Shown here piece by piece: positions 13,460 through 28,400 of a stretch of 64,000 bases of DNA. The notes beneath the pieces are model-generated. The model was not told the DNA's origin. It made no database searches and saw nothing but the letters and a program-made list of their open reading frames with translations. Made by a program: the position numbers and the translations under genes. Source of the stretch: Delphinapterus leucas (Eukaryota > Chordata > Mammalia > Artiodactyla > Monodontidae); NCBI RefSeq assembly GCF_002288925.2, contig NW_022098031.1, positions 1,023,159 to 1,087,158 of the forward strand, read 5' to 3'. Position 1 is the first letter of the stretch; each line of letters starts with the position of its first letter.

Positions 13460-16400
13460 GGGGCACGAAGGATAACATAACAGATGACTTCCCATTTTCC
13501 ATAGTAAGAAGTGAAGAAATAAGTCCTAACTTTGATAAATAAAGAAATAATAGCACATTTTGACAGGTTAGGTAAAAGCCAGAAGAAACAGCTAAAAAAA
13601 TTGAAGTAATTGCCTTTGGGGCATCAGACTCCAGCTGGGGTCAAGGAGCGAAGGAAAGAGGGGCTATTTTTTGGCTTCATATATCTTGAAGAAATCTTTT
13701 AAACTAAGTACATGTATTATTTTCATTAAAATAAAATTGAATTTAAAGAAGAAAAAGAAAAGAATCAAGAGCATAAAAAGATATATGCATAAAGATATTT
13801 ATTAACACACATCTTTTAAAATACTGAAAATATTTTTTAAATCTAAATTTCTAAAACAGGGTACAATTAAATAATTTCAGTATTCCATAGTTGGAACAAA
13901 TACAGCTAACAAAATCTGTGTTTGTCAAGAACATTTGACGTGGAAAAAAAGTTCTGGACATAATATTAGGTGAAAATGCGGGAAATAAAATTATGCATAG
14001 TAAAATTTCAAATTTATGTGTATAAAATCCGGAGGAAAAAAATTAGAAGGAAATATATGAAGCCATTAGCACTGATAAGACTTGACTGATCATTCTGATA
14101 GTACTTTTTAGACTTCTTTGAATTTTTTCAAATTTTCTACAAAAGAGGTGAACAACTTTTACAATCGGGGAAAGATGACATTTAAAGTAAATGGATTTGT
14201 TAATGTGAAAGCAAATTCCACCAACCAAACAGGGCCAAGTAAAAAAAATTATCTATTAACTCTGGAAGCACAGTTGAACATTGTGTGTTAGGATCACACA
14301 ATTATCTACTTGACACCTTAGTCCTCAAAAGGATCAGACACTGGACAAGAACATTTCAATGAGAGAGTCAGAAGATGTTTGAGTGATAAACCCAGCAACT
14401 CGTTCCTAGAGTGGATGAGTAAAGGACAATAGGGGACTGAGCCCTGTATGAACTAAAAACGCATGCCACTAACTTCCTTACCTAAAGAGACCTCCAATGT
14501 TTTAGCCTTATGTCCCATAAGTTAACTTTCAATAGACTTCATTTCCTTTTGAGGGCACAAGGATTTGTTGCTGTTGAAAAGCTTTAGGGCCTACTTTTGA
14601 ATATTTGCCTCGTCTAAGAGAGGAGGAAAATTTAGGCAATTCCAACATAAGTCGGAGGGATTCAACAACAGAGATTCAAACAAATGATAGTTATGGAGGG
14701 TTTTAGCTTTAGAACAGGACAGCACTGCAGTTTTCTAGCTGTGTTTTGAGATACCAGAAAATTCAGAGGAAGACAACAGCAGGGAAGGAGGTCCCTACTT
14801 TCTTACTTCTACCAGAGCTACTCTGCAACTGCATTTTGAGATGTCTCCTATGAATTCTTTTGAAGAAAGAACTCTGCAATTAAGAACTAACTCTCTGAGC
14901 TCAATCATATAGTATCAGTCCACCTAGAAATTAGCTGCCTGTCTCCACATCCTTTAGCCTGTGTTTATATAATTCATACACTCCATTTAATAAATTCCAG
15001 CCCCCAGATTAGACCGAGGTATGTGATTTTAAAACATCCAGATGGCCATCACACTGGACATGTCAAGAAGGAAACATACACGAGTAATATGATTGATGCC
15101 TGAACCTACCCTCTCTTCAACATGATCAAATAAAACGTGAAGAATGAGTATGTCAACTGGAGTTGATATTATGACATCCATGATATAGACATTTCTGTGT
15201 TGCCTACATGTCCCTACCATATGGATGCAAACCTTTCTTCTCCCAGTCCTAGGCTCCATCTTGATAGAAATATACTCAAAATAGCTACAAATTTGGCCCA
15301 TCCCATTCAGAACCAGCCCCTCTCCTTCCCTAGTCAGGACCCTAAGTATTCATGCTATGATTACTATACATTTTCCATGATTTGTCCAGTACTTTAAAAA
15401 TACAGACTTGGCCAGAAATAATTTTTAAGTTAATTATGTCCTAGAATCACCTACCCATACAGTGTACCGAGGCTCCAAATTACCACAGTCCTTCGCAAAA
15501 ATGTAAGAACAGTTTCCTGGGAAATAATAGTAGACGCCATCAAAAGTTTCAAAGTGGTACTGTCCCCAGCTTTTGCAAATCCCATCTCTGCCACTGCCCA
15601 TGTTTGGCACTGAAAAGAAATAGGATAATATTTAGTAGAATAAAACAAATTATACCTGTTTCTGGCAAGGTTCAGTCATGCTAGGTAATTCTAATTTTCA
15701 TTAAAATAAATGTTTTCTTCTTTGGTGGACAATATCACAGGGAAAAATACCTAACAAAATTACCAACTGCTCTCAAAACTATCAAACTCTTCTGAAGAAA
15801 AACATGGTCTCCAAGTTGTTTTGAAGAAAGGATTTATGTTAGAAACTTCCTTAATTTTTGCTTCCAAACAAAGACTCTGGAAGAGAGGAAGAGAGGAGAT
15901 AATGATAAAGTAAAAGAAGGTGATAGTGATAAAGCAAATATAATGGCTCAGAAAGAAAGGTCACCACTAAGTGTTCTAAAAATTAACACTGACAGTGTTC
16001 TAGTCTCTGTAATTCTTTCAAAAATAATAGCATCCACAGAGAAAATTAACCACTGACCAAAAAGTCATGTTTAGAAGCCTGGGACCTGGGGATGGGGAGC
16101 ATTAGTCATCCAAAGTATGCTGGAATTTAGGAATTCATGACTTCAAACTGGTCACGTTGTAAGCAGTGTTTGTCTTAAAGCATACAACTTTATCTCCTGT
16201 TGCTTTCATGCCTGTCTCCCTTTATACCTTTGTGGGTCACCTTCCGTTCCATTTTGATTTTGTGGACCCTTCCTTCTAGATTAATATGAAAATCAGTGAC
16301 ATTTACGGAGCACTCAAAACGTGTAACACATATTGGTTAAGACATTAAAATGTGTTAATATACTCTATAAAGAGCATAAAGATAAGGCACAATCATTTTA

Positions 16401-19400
16401 TCTTTTGTTTTTGTAATTTACCTAAATGTATTAGGCTTGGCCAACTTTGGCCTTTTCAAGAAAAAACAGAGTTATTCATTATTCAGGCAGTCTTCTCTGA
16501 TAGTATGCCTTACCTCTGTTGCATATTTTCATAAAATCTTGCACTTCCCTTTACAGAACGTCACAAGTGTAATTACTGTGTATCTGTTATGTGTTGGTCC
16601 CCCTCCTCTAGACTGTAACCTCCAAGAGGGCAGAAACTTGTCTACATTACTCACTCTTCCCAGTGCCCGGCCTGGGATCGAGTAGATGCTCAATAAATAC
16701 TCATTAAACAAATGAATGCTTTTTAGTCATTATTGATGTAGGGTCCTAACCTAGACATCATGGATAAAAATATTTTTAAGAACCTTCTGCCTTTGAAGAG
16801 CTCTCAACACTATTTCTCTTTTATGTACAGAATGTTCCATTAATTCAAAGTCAAAAAGAATGAGTGGCTCCAAATAACAAATCTAATTTATAAAGCAAAA
16901 GAGAGATGAATTGGAAACCTGGTTTTAATGGGCCAGTACCATTTAAAATGGAAAAAACACTTGAATCGCATCAAAAACAGAATAAAATACTTAGGAATAA
17001 ACCTGACCAAGGAGGTGAAAGACTCATACACTGAGAACTATAAAACATTGATAAAGGAAATTGAAGATGATTTAAAGAAATGGAAAAATATCCCATGCTC
17101 TTGGGTTGGAAGAATTCATAGTGTTAAAATGGCCATACTACCCAAAGCAATATACAGATTTAATGTGATTCCTATTAAATTACCCATGACATTTTCCACA
17201 GAACTAGAACAAATAATCCTAAAATTTTTATGGAACCATAAAAGACCCAGAATTGCCAAAGTAATCCTGAGGAAAAAGAACAAAGCAGGAGGCATAACCC
17301 TCCCAGACTTCAGTCAATACTACAAAGCTACAGTAATCAAAACAGCATGGTACTGGCACAAAACCAGACATATGGATCAATGGAACAGAATAGAGAGCAC
17401 AGAAACAAACCCACACACCTACGGTCAATTAACCTTTGACAAAGGAGGCAAGAATACACAATGGATAAAAAGATAGTCTCTTCAGCAAGTGGTGTCAGGA
17501 AAGTTGGACAGCCACATGTAAATCAGTGAAGTTAGAACGCAACCTCACAAAAATGGCTTAAAGACTTAAATATAAGATAGGACACCATGAAACTACTAGA
17601 AGAGAACAAAGGCAAAACAATCTCTGACATAAACCATACCAATGTTTTCTTAGGTCAGTCTACCAAGGCAACAGAAATAACACAAAAATAAACAAATGGG
17701 ACCTAATAAAACATAAGCTTTTGCATAGCAAAGGAAATCATAAACAAAATGAAAAGACAACCTACGGACTGAGAGGAAATATTTGCAAATGATGCGACTA
17801 ACAAGGCCTTAATTTCCAAAATATACAAACAGCTCATACAACTCAATAACAGAAGAAAAAAAAAATCAAAGAATGGGCAGAAGACCTAAATAGACATTTC
17901 TCCAAAGAAGACATACATATGGCCAACAGGCACATGAAAAGATGTTCAACATTGCTAATTATTAGAGAAATACAAATCAAAACTTCAATGAGGGGGCTTC
18001 CCTGGTGGTGCAGTGGTTAAGAGTCCGCCTGCCAATGCAGGGGACACAGGCTCCAGCCCTGGTCCAGGAAGATCCCACATGCTGTGGGATCTAAGCAACT
18101 AAGTAGTCGCGTGCCACAACTACTGAGCCTGCACTCTAGAGCCCATGAGCCACAACTACTGAGCCCATGTGCCACAACTACTAAAGCCCGTGTGCCTAGA
18201 GCCCATGCTCCACAACAAGAGAAGCCACAGCACTGAGAAGCCTGCGCACTGCAACGAAGAGTAGCCTCCGCTTGCCGCCACTAGAGGAAGTCCGCACGCA
18301 GCAACGAAGACCCAATGCAGCCAAAAATAAATAAATAAAATAGATACAACAATAAGGAAATTTTTAAAAATGTTTAAAAAAAAAAACTTCAATGAGGTAC
18401 TACCTCATACCTGTCAGAATGGCCATCATTAAAAAAAATCTACAAATAACAAATGCCAGAGAGGGTGTGGAGAAAAGGGAACCTTCCTACACTGTTCGTG
18501 GGAATGTAAATTGGTGCGGCCACTATGGAAAACAGTATGGAGGTTCCTCAAAAAACTAAAAATAGAGTTTCCATAGGATCCAGCAGTCACACTCCTGGGC
18601 ATATACCCAGACAAAACTATGATTCACAAAGATATACATGCACCCCTATGTTCATAGCAGCACTATTCACAATAGCCAAGACGTGGAAACAACCTAAATG
18701 TCCATCGACAGATGAATGGATAAAAATGTGGAACACACACAAACACAAACACACACACAATGAAATATTACTCAACCATAAAAAAAGAGAATGAAATAAT
18801 GCCATTTGCAGGTACGTGGATGGACCTAGAAATTATCAAATTAAGTGAAGTAAGTTAGAAAGAGAAAGACAAATACCATATGATATCACTCATACGTGGA
18901 ATCTAAAACATGACACAAATGAACCTATCTATGAAACAGAAACAGGCTCAGAAACATAGAAAACAGATGTGGTTGCCAAGGGGGAGGGGGGCAGGGGAGG
19001 GTAGGATTGGGAGTTTGGGACTAGCAGATGCAAACCATTGTATATAGAATGGATAAACAACAAGGTCCTATTGTATAGCACAGGGAACTATATTCAATAT
19101 TCTGTAATAAGCCATAATGGAAAAGAATATGAAAAATAATAATATTGTAAATCAACTCTAATTTTAAAATTAAATAAAAATTTAAAAACAGAAAAGAAAA
19201 AACACTTGAGGAAACAGAGTTCAGTGAGAAGTTAAAGTGGGCATACTCATTTTCTTTCACCTTGTTTCAAAATTACTGGAAATAAATTGTGGATACTCTA
19301 GTTAATACACAACATTATTGTACCAACTCCCAAAGAATGAACACTAATACAGCAAATTATGCCTTCATGTTCTCCACGGCATCTCATAATTCTCTCATAA

Positions 19401-22400
19401 GTATCCCTGAAACTTACCAATCTGGCACCGTGTCCCAAGTGCCTGAAATATTTGACAGTCACATGTACCAGCCTTAGAACAGAAAGCTCCGTTAAGGCAT
19501 TCATGAGGACAAGAACCTGAAGGGCAAAAAAATAAGTTATCTTCTGGTGTGCATCAGTTTTTATAAACATAAACCTGTCAAGATTTACCTTGGACTAACA
19601 GTAACCTCTGTTAACTAAAACAGAACCCTGGGCCTATTGCCTTGATGAGCTAAAGACTTAAGCCCCGTAAGTCTCTATCTAGTTCATTTCATTATGTGTG
19701 CCGTGAAACAAGAAAGACAGGCTTTCACATCTCAAACTACCCTGAGAGCAAAGGTTAGCCTCCTTCAAGCAATTGAAAGGTCAAGTTCCCATGTAAGGAA
19801 TCCCTGTCCCAGATGATGAGAACCAGAAGTACACAAGCTGCAGATGATTCCCTTGACGGAATTTGGCACGTCTGATCAGCTACTTCTCCAGGAGCAAGTG
19901 TTGTATTAAAGAAAAACGTCCATCATTAGCTCAAGGGATCAGGCACAATATATAACAGAACTCACAAGGAAACTACTTTATTAAGAGAATGATTAAACAT
20001 TCCATTTGAAGTTTGTGTATTAATCCTCAGGCTTAATTACAAATGGATGCATTCTTTCTGACCCATAGTTAATTTTAACGGGGCAGAAGCCAACGTCACT
20101 GCTGGTTGTCACCAAAAATATTCTTTCTTTCATGGAGAGAAAAATCACCCCAAAGAATTATGTTGAAAAGAGGAAGAAAGAAACTATGACCTCCTTAGTG
20201 AGTTTTAAAACTGCAGATGAATCACAGTGAAAATTTTTCCTGTAATAAGGAGAACACAAGAGACAACTGGCAAAACTCAAGCAGAAAGGATTTAAGTAAC
20301 ACATCAATAGAATTAGAGAACATCTCTGAGTGACCATAAAGTGTTTACTAAAGATTGGCCTTCTCCGGAATATGGTCAGGTCATGAAAGGCACTTATGTA
20401 ATTGCGGTATTTTAACCACAGCTCTGCAGAAGGCAAGACTTTTAAAACTCTATTATCCTTTCACCTTAAAATTCATTGATCTAAAATGTCTCTACATTTA
20501 AAGACATACAACTCTCTAAGTATATCTTAACTGAGGAGAAATGAGCTGCTTTAACTTTAAGCATAAATATAGATTAAAATGATGTTTTTCATAAATTTAA
20601 ATGCAGCTTTCTTTTTCTAGGGGGGCATATATATCTTCAAATTTTATCTTAGGTTACAATCTTGTATTTTTCCAATCAATAAGTGTCAAAGTAATTATGT
20701 AAGCAAATGTATCTCCTTCAAAAATTTAGTTACAACCCTGTGTATTCTCCTGAAAACAGATATCAAAACAAAACTAGTCATAAATCCCTGCTATTTTAAA
20801 TGCAACAAAAAATTCAAATTGAATTTCAAACTACCATTAGCATTCTGCTAAATGGAAATGGAAAATTGGTAAGCAAAAATAGCAATGTCGGGATTCCCCA
20901 GTGGCACAGTGGTTGAGAGTCCGCCTGCCAATGCAGGGGACACAGGTTCGTGCCCTGGTCCAGGAAGACCCCACATGGCGCGAAGCAGCTGGGCCCGTGA
21001 GCCATGGCCGCTGAGCCTGCACGTCCGGAGCCTGTGCTCCGCAACGGGAGAGGCCACAACAGTGAGAGGCCCTCATACCGAAAAAAAAAAAAAAAGCAAT
21101 GTCAAAGAATCAAGGAGCCAGTAATTGATTCAGGAAAAAAGCTCCTGATACCCAGTGATATCTTTCCTGGTCATATAGTTATCAGCTTTGTCTAACTGCT
21201 TAACCTTGTGTATTTCCAAATATAATTCAAATTTCTATATGAAGTAAAGAAACTATTACTAAGTACTATTACCACCCTGGCTCAGTTTCCTTCATGCATT
21301 ATGTGGAAATCATTGAGAGTTGATTCACTATATCCCCCAAAAGGGTCTTTTGAGAAAACAAATACAAAAACATAGATGTAGCACTAACCTTTTATTTTAC
21401 TCTCACCCCAATTAATAGCTTCATGGAAGAAATATCTTGGAGAAGCTGCTTCAAACTTTAAAAGAAAGAAATCAGAATTCAAGAGAATTAAATTATTTAA
21501 TTCAAGACAAACATGCAATTGGAAAATCTGGAAAACAGCTACAAACACAGAAACTATAGAGAGCTGACTCCATATTTCCTTGGGTTATTGAGGCAAAATC
21601 TTGGAGAGGCAGAAAGGGCTCCTCTAAGGTTGTAGTTAGATCTGATTTCAAGGTTGATTTTGCTTCTTACCTGAATTTGACAAGTCCTTTATGCTCTCTG
21701 ACCTCAGTTCTGCCTCCCTGCCCTCCGTGGAAAAGAGCCTGATCAGAATGTAATCTTTGCATTAACTGACTGCTTTGCCTGCAGGAGTAGCAGTTTTTTA
21801 ATACTTTCAAGTGCAGACGGGTCTGGAGAAAATGCATGGGACCAAAGGACCAACAGACAGTGATGTACCCACTTCCTGCAGCCCCATCTGTGCAGACACC
21901 ATCCACAGAAGCCTCTGCTGCTGAAGTGTGAGTGTGACACCCTCAGTCTCCAAAGAGCTGACACTTTAAAGTTCATAGAAATTTAAATGTATCTGTTTAT
22001 AGAGCCCAAGGCACTTCAGGGTAATCATTAAGATCATGAATTATAGAATCAAACAGATCTGGATTAGAGTCCTGATTCTGCCATTACTAAGGCAAGTTTC
22101 TTAACTGCTTAGTGCCTCCTTTTACTTGTCTGTAAAATGGGAACAATGACACATATATACTTCACTGAGTAGTTCAAACAATAAAGATTCCAGCATAATG
22201 CCTCACACATAAAAAATTAGCAAGAAAGAGATTTACATTAATCTAAGCAACCCAGATAAAACCCTAGGATTTTTAGAGGTAATATGGAATAGTAGCAAAT
22301 AGCTGTGGATTATTAAAACTAATCAATTATGGATTTTTACTCCAACTTAATGCGAATTTAGTGTATCATCTTGGGCAATGTCCTTTCCAACAGCATTTTT

Positions 22401-25400
22401 ACATTCACCAGAATACACATTCCCAAAATTTGCCTCATAATTGTCAAATTGAGGACCAGATGATGTTAGAAAAACTGGAAAGAGTGAAGGATAAGAAAAA
22501 AGGGTGATAAATATTATCCAACATAGTTTTGGAAGTTTTAGCCATAGCAATCAGAGAAGAAAAGGAAATAAATCCAAATAAGAAAAGAAGAAGTAAAGCT
22601 GTTACTGTTTGCAGATGACATGATGCTATACAGAGAATCCTAAAGATGCTACCAGAAAACTACTAAAGCTAATCAATTAATTTGGTAAAGTAGCAGGATA
22701 CAAAATTAATGCACAGAAATCTCTTGCATTCCTATACACTAATGATGAAAAATCTGAAAGAGAAATTAATGAAACACTCCCATTTACCATGGCAACAAAA
22801 AGAATAAAATACCTAGGAATAAACCTAGCTAAGGAGACAAAAGACCTGTATGCACAAAACTATAAGACACTGATGAAAGAAATTAAAGATGATACAAACA
22901 GATGGAGAGACATACCATGTTCTTGGATTGGAAGAATCAATATTGTGAAAATGACTATACTACCCAAAGCAATCTACAGATTCAATGCAATCCCTATCAA
23001 ACTACCAATGGCATTTTTCACAAAACTAGAACAAAACATTTCACAATTTGTATGGAAACACAAAAGACCCCAAATAGCCAAAGCAATCTTGAGAAAGAAA
23101 AACGGAGCTGGAGGAATCAGGCTCCCCTACTTCAGACTATACTACAGAGCGACAGTAATCAAGACAGTATGGTACTGGCACAAAAACAGAAATATAGATC
23201 AATGGAACAGGATAGAAAGCCCAGAGATAAACTCACGCACATATGGTCACTTTATCTTTGATAAAGGAGGCAAGAATATACAGTGGAGAAAAGACAGCCT
23301 CTTCAATAAGTGGTGCTGGGAAAACTGGACAGCTACATGGAAAAGAATGAAATTAGAACACTCCCTAACACCTTACACAAAAATAAACTCAAAATGGATT
23401 AAAGACCTAAATGTAAGGCCAGACACTATGAAACTCTTAGAGGAAAACATAGGCAGAACACTCTATGACATAAATCACAGCAAGATCCTTTTTGACCCAC
23501 CTCCTAGAGAAATGGAAATAAAAATAAACAAATGGAACCTAATGAAACCTAAAAGCTTTTGCACAGCAAAGGAAACCATAACCAAGATGAAAAGACAACC
23601 CTCAGAATGGGAGAAAATATTTGTAAATGAAGCAACTGACAAAGGATTAATCTCCAAAATTTAGAAGCAGCTCATGCAGCTCAATATCAAAAGAACAAAC
23701 AACCCAATCCAAAAATGGGCAGAAGACCTAAACAGACATTTCTTCAGAGAAGATATACAGATTGCCAACAAACACATAAAAGGATGCTCAACATCACTAA
23801 TCACTAGAAAAATGCAAATCAAAACTACAATGAGGTATCACCTCACACCAGTCAGAATGGCCATCATCAAAAAATCTACAAACAATAAATGGTGGAGAGG
23901 GTGTGGAGAAAAGGGCACCCTCTTGTGCTGTTGGTGGGAATGTAAATTGATACAGCCACTATGGAGAACAGGTTCCTTAAAAAACTAAAAATAGAACTAC
24001 CATATGACCCAGCAATCCCAGTACTGGGCATATACCCTGAGAAAACCATAATTCAAAAAGAGTCATGTACCACAATGTTCACTGCAGCTCTATTTACAAT
24101 AGCCAGGACATGGAAGCAAACTAAGTGCCCATCGACAGATGAATGCATAAAGAAGATGTGGCACATATATACAACGGAACATTACTCAGCCATAAAAAGA
24201 AACAAAATTGAGTTATTTGTAGTGAGGTGGATGGACCTAGAGTCTGTCATACTGAGTGAAGTAAGTCAGAAAGAGAAAAACAAATACCGTATGCTAACAC
24301 ATATATATGGAATCTTAAAAAAAAAAAAAAAAAGGTTCTGAGGAACCTAGGGGCAGGACAGGAATAAAGACGCAGACATAGAGAATGGACTTGAGGACAC
24401 AGGGAGGGGGAAGGGTAAGCTGGGACGAAGTGAGAGAATGGCATGGACATATATACACTACCAAACGTAAAATAGACAGCTAGTGGGAAGCAGCCGCATA
24501 GCACAGGGAGATCAGCTCAGTGCTTTGTGACCACCTAGAGGGGTGGGATAGGGAGGGTGGGAGGGAGACGCAAGAGGGAGGAGATACAGGGATACATGTA
24601 TATGTATAGCTGATTCACTTTGTTATAAAGCAGAAACTAACACAGCATTGTAAATCAATTATACTCCAATAAAGATGTTAAAAAAAAGGGTGATATAGAA
24701 CATGACTTCAGGTACAATCCTCTTTTCAACAGATTCCGGTCTCCTTCCTACATGGTAAAAGTTTTATTTTGGCAATTTGCACTGCAGTACTTTTTCTTTT
24801 AAAGGGCAAACCGGCCCCATGGCAGACAAAAGGATTCCCACACTCTCTCACCACTTCAAGGCTCTTTTCTAAAGTCCTTGGCCCACATCATGTCTCCAAG
24901 TTCATTGTCTCCTGCTTTCATTCCTCCAAGGTTTTGTCCTCACTGTTCAATCTCCTCTTTTTTCCCTTTCCTCCCTCTTCAAACTAAGTCAGACTCACAA
25001 AAGTCTATGACTTGGATTCCCTCAAGACAAGTCTTATCCTCTCTTTAGCTATATTGTCTGCAACTGCCTAAATTTAACACAACCAATATTACTGGGCACC
25101 AAATTCTTCTTACTTTGGTGCTAATGAATCATCACTGATGCTCACTAAAAGTGTATAGTGACTTCAACTCTGTCTCATACAGGCTTATAAACTAGAACAA
25201 ATTATTTAACCTGTTCAGTTTCCCAATCTGTAAAACAGAATAACAATAACTGCCTCACGGAATTGTGAGGATTAAATGAAATGGGATAAGTAAATCACCA
25301 AAAATAGTGCAAGGCACATAAGTGTTGTAAACATGTTACCTACTTTTATTATTAAGCAAAAACTGAATACACTTGACAACATTAGACCAAGGCAAAAACA

Positions 25401-28400
25401 TATAATTTGTTTTTCACTCCATATACTCTTACCCAACTCAGGCTACACCTCCTCCATGAAAATCACAATAAGTACTTAGCAAACCAGCCTCCTGGTTACC
25501 ACAGCATCCTAATCTCTGCAGCATTCCACTCATCATACTATAACATTTCATGTTAAGACATGACACACAGCTTTTATTTTTATAACAGATCTGAACTCAG
25601 AATGGCACATCTTACATTTATAATTGGGAGCTCTTTCATTTTTTTATATCATACAAATAATGGCAAAAAATTGGTGGTGTCTTAGATTCGATGAACAAGT
25701 TACACAGAAATGACTTCTTTACAGCTCTGCCTCCACTAGACATTGAATTTCTAGAGAACAAACACCGCTGTTCATGGTTATACCCCTAGCATGGTCCCTT
25801 GTGTGTTGTCAACAAATACCAACTGAACCAGAAATAGACATTATGCAAATGGGAATGATTTGCCTCCCAAAGCTGTTTAGAACCATGACTATAAAATATT
25901 CTGTTGATGCCCCCCCACATATCCTCTCAGCTCACCTTGGATTTCACCTGTGTCTGGGTTTCTGTGCACACAGAGACCCTCAAGCACCGGCTTCTTTTTG
26001 TCTCTGCCTTAGGGTAGAGTCCAAGCAGGACAGACAAGAGAAATGACTTTCAGGGGATTTAAGTCCCCCCAGAAGCTGCCCTCAAGGAATGAGAGGCAGG
26101 TGTTGGTGGATAAGTATACCAGCTCCCCCATCCCTTGGAGAAACAATTCTAAAACACTGTACACAGTTCCTCAGAGGGATGCCAGCAAGACTGAGCCCCA
26201 GATGCCTAAAGCAGGAAGGCCCCTCATTAACAGAGCTGTGCTGGATTTTCTCCCTTCCTAGTCTCCCTTTCCTCTCTCCCTCACTCCTGCACATACAAAC
26301 TGTATGCAACCTCTAATGAATAAATAATCTGCCCCTGCTTTCAGGAGAAGAATTTTGAAATGTGATGCAAATGCAAAACAATTCCAAGCAGTGGGTGCAT
26401 ATATTCACATAACCGATGAAAGAGGACAACCCATTCTTCCTCCGTGCTGATTACGTCTCCACAGGAGGGTGAGAAGCACAGAGAAATACAGTCTTTAGAT
26501 GAGAAATCGCTGTAGCGCACAATTACACCATTGACAGAAGTCTGTGTCTACCCTTTCTCTGGTCATTGTTATCTCATTGCCAACATATTCCTGAGTCCTT
26601 ATGTGCACATCTATCTGTCCATCAGTGCTCCGTCTTCCTAGAGCAGGGGAGTGAATCTGTGGACAAGAATGGCCTCATAACAGATGAAATTTCAGTCCTA
26701 AACAGTGAAACGCATGATTGCGACCTCACTGCCCTTCTTTAACATTTCTTCCCTTAAAATTTGTTCAGATGTTAAGTAATGTTGGTGCATGTTCTCTAGC
26801 TGCAGGAAAGAGAAGGGCAAGTGTCCAGCTATTCATTCTCTCTAAAAGGGAAATCAAGGCAAGTGTGTTCCTCACTTATTAACAAAAGGGAGGTATTAAG
26901 ATAATTCTAGGGGGGTAAATTACACAAATTCTAAAAACATCCAAATGGTCAACAGTAGAAGCCCATCCACAGGCTGCTTCATGTGACACCTGTGGGGTTA
27001 TATTTCACAGGTTCTTCATCTAGTGGGTTCTACCAGAATGCAGTTTTTCTCAAAATTGGATTTTCTGCTGAGTCACGTTGATATCTTTTTGTGGCTAATA
27101 CGGTCTACTGGCCAACTTGACATTTCTCAGAGAAAAATCATTTTAACCACTTCACATGATACCTAGGTACTTAAGTACACAAAATACTCTGTTTAAGAAA
27201 AAAAGTGTTTCCCTTCCATAGACAATCCTTTGCCCATTCTAGTGCAAAGAAAGAGCTCCACTCTTGATAAGAATAAATTAGTTCTGCCTTCTGAATCATC
27301 ACAACAGCATATCAAATCTGCCCTCTATTTTTTTTCAATTCTCTTTAAGTTCACAAAATATTTAAAAAAACCAGGCATCCATCATAAAATGCTAATAGAA
27401 ATTGACTGCAATTCAGCATTTGACAAAGACCTTGAATATATAAGCTGTTTGCTACATAAATACTCAAATCATATTACTTTCCAAAGAAATGTCTTAATAT
27501 TGAGTTAGGATTCTCTATCTTACCATCCATCTTTAACGGAGAAATATTTTTTAAAATCCACCCATTTAAACATTCCAACCATAATCTGAAGATATTGCAA
27601 TTATGTTATCCAATATTCTTTATATAGAGGGACCGAAGCAAAAAGGCCTCCTCAAATTCAGTGCTACCCCACCCCTCTAAAAAAAAAAATGTTACCTCTT
27701 CATCAATGCCTGTAATTTAGATTTATTAGATAATATAAAACCCATTTGTCAGGACACTAAGACACCTCTGATGCCCTTTTGTGGTACTTTACTCAGATCA
27801 CGTACACCTTTCTCGCCCGTTTGCTTGTATTTGTCCTATTAACATTGTGCTTAATTTTTAAACCAATTAAAATGTTTTGGCAAGTAGTGAGATTAAATCT
27901 CCCACAAATTCTGGGAGCCTATCAGTAGGGAACCGAGGTGAATAGCAAAAAACATCTGACCACAAACAAGTAAATGTGAGCTAAGCCTGAGCTGGAGGGT
28001 CACAGAACAGCACTAGAGAAGTTACTTTGCCTCTTCCTCCTCTTTCCTGTCTTGTTTTTAGCATTTTATTCGCCTCCACAAAGGTCTCATTGTTGAAGTG
28101 ACAGCAGAGGCCCAAAGCAGGATGGATTGTTTCTCTGCCTCTCTCTCCATCTGAGGCATAACCTACCTGGGCTGCTAAAAGAGCTCTTTTCTGTTGATTT
28201 TCATTAAACCCGTTTCTGGAAGAAAACAAAAAGAACTTGTATAGTCAAAGGCCCCTAGGCAACCTGAACAAGCCTTTCCCAAGAGAGAGCTGGTGTTTTC
28301 CTCCTGATTTCCATCACTTTATCAAAGAGGTCTTTCTTGCTTTAACATTGAAAAGGTCCCCCTCCCCGCTTTGGAGGGGTTAGATTTGGGTGGTGGCACT

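Noticed and set aside
13281..13556. Reverse-strand frame with a His-Thr repeat
   Set aside because: Translation of a (TG)n microsatellite.
16928..17476. 182-codon plus-strand open frame
   Set aside because: It is L1 ORF2 sequence inside a truncated element, not a host gene.
20890..21094. tRNA gene suggested by A- and B-box-like sequence
   Set aside because: It is the tRNA-derived head of a SINE with an A tail and target duplication.
22347..22487. Minus-strand frame after a good acceptor-like tract, considered as an extra OTOGL exon (contains [14 protein letters not shown])
   Set aside because: It would need phase 1 input, but exon 3 ends in phase 0 and exon 4 starts in phase 0. There is no convincing donor, and exons 3 and 4 already join perfectly.
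22789..23664. 291-codon plus-strand open frame
   Set aside because: L1 ORF2 C-terminal part in a dead 5'-truncated copy.
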